Below are positions 58,511-64,000 of a stretch of DNA of 64,000 nt, in pieces; position 1 is the stretch's first letter, and the number at the start of each line of letters is the position of its first letter. The DNA is from Anastatus disparis (lineage: Eukaryota; Arthropoda; Insecta; Hymenoptera; Eupelmidae): assembly GCA_017163975.1 (NCBI GenBank), contig JAFFSR010000032.1, positions 1,237,001 to 1,301,000 on the forward strand, written 5' to 3'. The position numbers were made by a program, and so were the translations under genes. The notes beneath the pieces are model-generated. The model did not search any database. It was not told the origin of the DNA and saw only the letters and a list, made by a program, of their open reading frames with translations.

Positions 58511-58984
58511 TATTAATGTGATTGTTCTGTTACCATTTTGCTATTAACGGGATGTCGGAACTGCAGCAATTGAGTTTTTTTTTTTTTATTTCATCAATAT
58601 TTTTTTAAATTTATAAATTGAACAAATATAATGTCTTGTCCGCACTAAAGCTATATTAATAAAATAATTTCTGCTAAAATAAAAAATCATTTGGACTTGT
58701 TATTTTTTTATGAGCTTGGATTGGAAATTAGATATCCAACTCGATAAACCTAACCATAAAATACGATGCATTGAAAGTTTTTATTATAAATTTATATGTA
58801 TAATATTTTGGTGGATTTCTTGAGTTGTCCTCACTAGAGTTTAATCTTACAAATTTTTACTTTGTAGCAAAAAAAGTCGATTAAACGCATCGTTTATTTA
58901 TAAGCTGGGATTGGAAATATTATTAGAAGGCGGGCAGCTATGTCATGCTCTTAAGTCCTATTAAAAATAAAGCTTCTTTTTCAT
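58511..58984. other. No gene recognised
   Basis: AT-rich spacer. Confidence 0.45.
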
Positions 58985-59826
58985 TTATTTCTTTTGATTC
59001 TTCTTTCCTTCATTTAATTTAATCTCAACTGTCCTAATTTTACTATCGTTATAATTTAAGTGGATATCATCGATTCCCATTATATCATCTGGTTTTAAAA
59101 AATTTGTATCTGAAATGTCATTGTCAATTTCCATCAAAATTGTTTCATGATTCGATTTCTTTTGTTTACGATACATTTTCATGATCTTTTTTTGTTCTGC
59201 CAATAAATGCGTTCGAGAGTTTTTTTCTAATATTTCAAGCTCGGCGAAATCTAAATTCAATGGTATTTGATTTAGACGTTGCTCATGACAAAAACTCCTC
59301 CTTATCATGTCCGTTGGATTGTCGTAATTATTATTTGCATTATTATAATTTTTTAAAACTGGAAACATACTTATTTATTGCATTTTAAAAATTCTTGATA
59401 AAGTAATCGCATTTGAGAAAAATCATATCTTAAACAACATGGACCTAAATTATATAGTATTGCAACAGCAAAAACAATTGCAAAAACGCCACAATTATAA
59501 TTATTTGTTTGTGATTGTACTGTTTCGAATACTATGCTTAATTCTGATTTGTTTGGGAATAATCTGTTTATATAAATCTTATGCTCATCTTATAGATATT
59601 TGAGATTTAAACTGTCGTATATATGAATCACCTTATGATTATAGTACACACAAATCCGGTGACCCTTTTCTAAATTTCCAAGAAATAATAAGTGTATTAA
59701 TTCTCCATCAATCGGTACTGAATTAATATAGTATGGTTTTTGAATTAGTGAAGTTAATTGCATATGGAATGAGGTGCACCATTTTGAAATATTATTAAAT
59801 TCTAATACATGAATATCAGTTAACAT
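58985..59826 (-). pseudogene. Ulp1/C48-like cysteine peptidase remnant
   Basis: Minus strand. The first frame (59826-59590) has GHRICVYYNHKVIHIYDSLN, corresponding to the catalytic His (GHW in relatives) and Asp region. After a TAA the same frame continues with VQSQTNNYNCGVFAIVFAV, providing the Gln and Cys of the catalytic set, and ends with GPCCLRYDFSQMR about 59400. A further frame, 59368-58985, has NYDNPTDMIRRSFCHE and then an acidic tail. C48-like peptidases accompany several families of large arthropod transposons. One premature stop separates His/Asp from Cys. Whether it belongs to Helitron copy 2 is inferred from strand and position only. Confidence 0.65.
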
Positions 59827-60147
59827 GAAAACAATTCAACTATACAATCCCTGTCCCTTAACAATCAATTTATCTCTCTCAGTCAAAACCATTATTGAAA
59901 ATTTAAATTCTTTTCAGAATTTTAATTTATTTTAATGAACTTTTTTCAAAGATATTCACAAAAGAATTGCTTTTATATTAACTAATTTAATTTACTGCTT
60001 TTTTACTTCAAAAGCTGAAAAATAAAAGAAATTATGAAAAATGCCATAAATTAATTGTTATATGATAAATAAATAATAATAAAATTTGTAAAAATAATAT
60101 AACGATAAAAAATGGTTATTTTCGGCAATTATACATTTATGTATATA
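59827..60147. other. AT-rich, no gene
   Basis: Nothing recognised. Confidence 0.5.
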
Positions 60148-61560
60148 TGGGACATTTTACACCAACTGGAAGAGCAAAAAAATAAAAATCGCTGAAACTT
60201 TAAGAATATATTTTGTTGGTTGCCCAAAATGTGTAAAAAATTTTTCAAGGATTTAGATCGGAAGGATCAAGAGCCATAGATCCTTAAAATTTGGAAATTT
60301 TTCAAAATTTTTGGAAAAGTACCAACTTTATGGTTTTTTTCTGAAAATCCTGATGTTTTAAAGAGAAATTCATAAGAATACTTCTTGTTGCAAATGAAAA
60401 GGAGAGTTAGCATTAAATTTTACAGACCTAAATTTTGAAGTTTTTTATTGGTTCTTACATGTATTACATGGTAATTGAAATTACTCATTGTTTCCCACTT
60501 CAGAAATTGCTTTTTGAGGGCTTATTTTCTTCTATCTTTTATTAACTTCAAAATAAATTTTTGATTGCTTAAGAAAGAGCCACTAATAAGGAGTTATAAA
60601 AGTTTGAAATATATATATTCATGTATGATTTATTTTTCATATTGAATATAAATGTATATTTTAATGTATGATTAATTTTTATATTTAAAATAAATGATAC
60701 ATGATAATATATATTTTAAATTGTCTTAACTCCTTAGTAATGGCTCTGACTTACATGATCAAAAATTCATTTTAAAGTTCATGTAAAATAAAAAAAATAA
60801 GCCCGCGAAAAGAAATTTCTGAAGTGGCGAACAATGAGTAATTTCAATTACCATGTAATACATATAAGAACCAATAGAAAACTTCAAAATTCAGGTCTGT
60901 AAAGAATCATGCGAACTCTGCTCTTCATTTACAACAAGAAATATTCTCATGAATTTCTCTCTAAAACATCAGGATTTTCAGGAAAAAAATGATTAAGAAG
61001 GAGCCGAACTAGCTGTCTTTGTCTAATAGCGTTTTTCATCATTTATGTAAACACTATCCGGTATAACAAGAAAAAAATAGCAGCCCCCGCTAGATATTAG
61101 TAAAATTAGTAAATTTTGTAATAACAACCAAATTTTTTACCGCATAGTTTTTGACTAATTAGAGACCTACTAGCAATCTAGAATATAACCTATCTTTTTT
61201 TGGTAGGTCTCTAATTATTCAAAAACTACGCAGTGAAAAAATTTGGTTGTTATTACAAAATTTACTTATTATACTAATATCTAGCGGGGGCTGCTATTTT
61301 TTTCTTGTTATACCGGATAGTGTTTAAATAAATGATGAAAAACGCTATTAGACAAAGACAGATAGTTCGGCCCCTTCTTAAGTTGGGAATTTTCCAAAAA
61401 TTTTGATAATTTTCCAAATTTCAAGGAGCCATAGCTCTTGATCTTTCGAATCTAAATCTTTGAAATTTTTTTCACATATTTTGGGTAACAAAAAGAATAT
61501 ATTCTTAGAGTTTCAGGAATTTTTATTTTTCTTCTCTTCCAGTTGGTGTGAAATGTCGCA
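60148..61560. mobile_element. Palindromic TIR element with A/T-type target
   Basis: Ends TGGGACATTTTACACCAACT (60148) and the inverse of TGCGACATTTCACACC (61560), flanked by TATATA on both sides, consistent with a TA target. Left arm 60148-~60600 pairs with ~60700-60992 plus 61382-61560. The right arm is split by a TTAA-flanked MITE. No coding capacity. Confidence 0.82.
60997..61377. mobile_element. piggyBac-type MITE (381 bp), TTAA duplication
   Basis: TTAA at 60993-60996 and 61378-61381 bracket inverted ends GAAGGAGCCGAACTA / TAGTTCGGCCCCTTC. TTAA with GC-rich short TIRs is typical of piggyBac-type elements. The whole element is a palindrome with a short unpaired centre near 61190. The left arm of the host element shows the empty site. 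Confidence 0.85.
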
Positions 61561-64000
61561 TATATATATAATAAATCATTAAAAAAAGTTTGTTGTAAAA
61601 GGAACTAAAATGAAAATTATTTAGAGTTATTCCTAATAATTGTATTCTCTAATTTATTTACAGTTATTTATGGATATTTGCAGTATGTACATTTAAAAAA
61701 TGTATAAATTGTAACGAGTATTAATATATATACTCGTCATGTATGCTGTGCCAACTGTTAGACGAGGGCAGCACACAATGGTCTATGATAACCACGTGTG
61801 AAGCAACTTGTGCCGGCTTACAAGAAGATAAATGAGCCGCACGCACAGAAGAACGATAGAAAAGGGGAGCTTTATTTTAATGATTTCTACTATGTAACAA
61901 TCTAATTCCCCTATCAACTGCTCCGATTTGCCACGAGTTTGCGAGACAACCGCTATTTGTTATCTTTGTTGGAGTACAAATTCGCTTGCTGGTCTGTTTA
62001 CCGGGCAATTATGAGTCAGGCAACCAGTTCAGCAATCACTCCTAATCAAAAATCTAAGTTGGCCAGGTTGAATTACTAAACTGACCAATTGCTGAAATTC
62101 CTCGTACAAAATAATCATCAATTGAAGGAACCTCAGCGATTGTGTCACCACGAGTATATACCACTAAAGAAAATGCTATTAAGCAACACTCTAGACGATA
62201 CTACTTTAATAGAATATTAAATGAATAGCTTGTTAACACAACTATGTCCAAACTGGTTTATAAAACTCGTGAATAAATCGGTGCTTTCAAAATACAAAAG
62301 ACTCAATCCAAAATCCTTTCAACTTTTTATTATATATATATACATATAGGGGTAGGGGATTAAAATAGGTATAATACTTTTGTATTACCCTGACTACCTA
62401 CCTACTCTAAAAATCTTATTACAAAACAATTGACAATAATTTGTATTCGTAAAAAAAAATAATTACTTTATATTCAATAAGGTGACTAAGTCCTATTGTT
62501 GAAATTAATAAGAAAACAGTCTGAAATTCATTAGTAGAAAGAAAAGGAAATTAATGAAATAATAATTAAAAAAAATTTAATCATAAATTAAAACAATACG
62601 AATAAAAAATTCAAACAACAACAAAACAAAATTGCGTAACTAAATTTAAAATGAAATTAACTTGTTAAACTATTCCCTGCTCGGCCTGTTACAGAGATTA
62701 CTTATGATTTAGTACAAATATTAAAATCACTACTCTAAACAGGCGGATAAGGTCAAGAAGTTGAAACAATTTTATTTCGTAAAGAGTTAGTGTGGCCACC
62801 GAAAATCTCGGAACTGACTTGCACACACTATACAGATCCGCACGTAGTAGAGCTATGCTCAACACCGGCCTAATCCTATTTACGTTTTCTGAAAACGTAA
62901 CCTATCCTGCTCGGCCTGGGTACGAATTTGATTGGAGTAACGTATCAACGTATCTGTCACTCCTATGCGACACTATACGTACTCCAATCTGCTTTAATTA
63001 TCGCTTGATTCCGTCTTGGGTTTATTTATTAGAGGTTATAAATCTCTAAACCCAAATCACTGGTAAGATTTGTGCAATTCCGGAGCGTGGCCTTGTGTCT
63101 ATAGGTCTTATCGCATGAAAAACACAAAAAAAAATTTATGATTTAAAATGGCTTAAATTTGCCCAAAAACTTAATTCACATCAATTTTTCAAAAAATAAT
63201 TTCTGCCTTTAAAAAAAAAATTTTTCGGACTTAAAAAAGTTTTTAAATTTATTTTACCGGAAATTCCTTTTGATACAACAGGAAATTTCCGCCAGAATCA
63301 AGCAAAATCCTATGTTATACGCTTGGATAAAACAAAGCCTAAATGTCTGTAATACATAAGTTATAATACATAAAGTTATATTACAAATAAAGTTATAATA
63401 CATAATATATGAGAAAATTCATAAACTTGATTTCTCACACACATACATCCATACATACATTTTAAGGAAGCCTCGTAATAGTCTTATTTTGCTATAAAAA
63501 TAAGATTTTCATCATAAAATAACATATTTTAAAGGGTTACATTTTTCGCGATGACGAAAATATAAGGTACTTTCGTATAGCGGTCGTGCCTAAAAATACA
63601 TTTGTGAAGATATTTTTATTAGAAATGAACACAAAATTTTTTTAAGCATGTTTCACGTAAAAATTAATTTTATAAATCAAATTCATGGTCATATATTAAG
63701 GCCTGGAAATTATAGTTGTGTAATGAACCGAGTTCATTACCAATCAATGTTGAAACAAAAATTTTATTTTAATTAAAATTAAAATGATAAACTAATAAAA
63801 GAAAAAAATAAGATGGATCAAGTACTAAATAAACGAACACAAGAAATAAATAGCACGACGTAAGAAATTGAGATCAAGCAGTGGCTGAAGGAAACCAAAA
63901 ATAAACATAAGCTGAAGTCACAGGGTTCATTATAATTTTTTAAGAACAAAATATAAATAGGAACAACAATATCAATAATAAATAAAAGCGAAAATAATCG
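61561..64000. other. No recognised gene; less AT-rich block 61710-63110
   Basis: 61710 starts TGTAACGAG within a short palindrome (ACGAGTATTAATATATATACTCGT region), and the next ~1.4 kb is less AT-rich, like the solo LTR at 38622. CTGTTACA occurs at 62687-62694, but no target duplication supports LTR limits. The frame at 62792-63049 starts at GTG and shows no family features. The rest is AT-rich. Confidence 0.4.

Noticed and set aside
61710..62694. Solo LTR (TGTAACG ... CTGTTACA)
   Set aside because: Flanking bases do not form a target duplication, and the end could equally lie elsewhere.
62792..63049. 85-codon plus-strand frame in the less AT-rich block
   Set aside because: Begins at GTG, has no recognisable features, and flanking codons give no support.

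Overview
The window is AT-rich eukaryotic DNA, almost certainly from an insect. A parasitoid-type hymenopteran would fit the base composition and repeat mix, but nothing here proves the order. I find no host gene. Nearly everything that can be recognised is mobile DNA: an env-bearing Ty3/gypsy (errantivirus-like) retroelement, two Helitrons, a split Copia, a Penelope-like fragment, two degraded DNA-transposon coding units, solo LTRs, MITEs, tRNA-derived SINEs, large palindromes and satellites.

Layout. 1-2.1 kb: AT-rich DNA with a small non-autonomous Helitron. 2.1-24.1 kb: one ~22 kb LTR retroelement bounded by a GGTT duplication, with ~1.7-2.0 kb LTRs that carry a 24-bp minisatellite, then gag, protease, RT/RNase H, a very long acidic linker, integrase and env, all interrupted by stops or frameshifts. 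Between env and the 3' LTR lie 8.8 kb of extra DNA. It holds an antisense reading frame ending in a C4HC3 (PHD/RING-like) zinc finger, a possible spliced antisense small gene, a TIR element and a SINE. 24.1-25.7 kb: short tandem repeats with (CGG)n islands.

25.7-43.4 kb: a set of nested insertions. A Copia remnant appears to be split into two co-oriented pieces (25.74-26.10 and 41.64-43.43 kb). The DNA between them holds a minus-strand Helitron that was itself interrupted by a 3.8 kb palindrome (containing a solo LTR), a Penelope-like GIY-YIG fragment with inverted flanks, a MITE carrying three TGACGTCA palindromes, a DDD-type DNA transposon (containing another solo LTR) and a SINE. Most of these insertions have target-site duplications that can be read directly.

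43.8-48.3 kb: two head-to-head copies of one transposon-borne gene. 48.3-52.8 kb: a C48-peptidase fragment followed by a degenerate satellite. 52.8-59.8 kb: a second minus-strand Helitron flanked by the same minisatellite and 30-bp repeats, with an Ulp1/C48-like peptidase remnant upstream. 60.1-61.6 kb: a palindromic TIR element with a TTAA-flanked MITE in one arm. 61.6-64 kb: nothing recognised.

The most notable system is the giant retroelement with antisense coding capacity between env and the 3' LTR.
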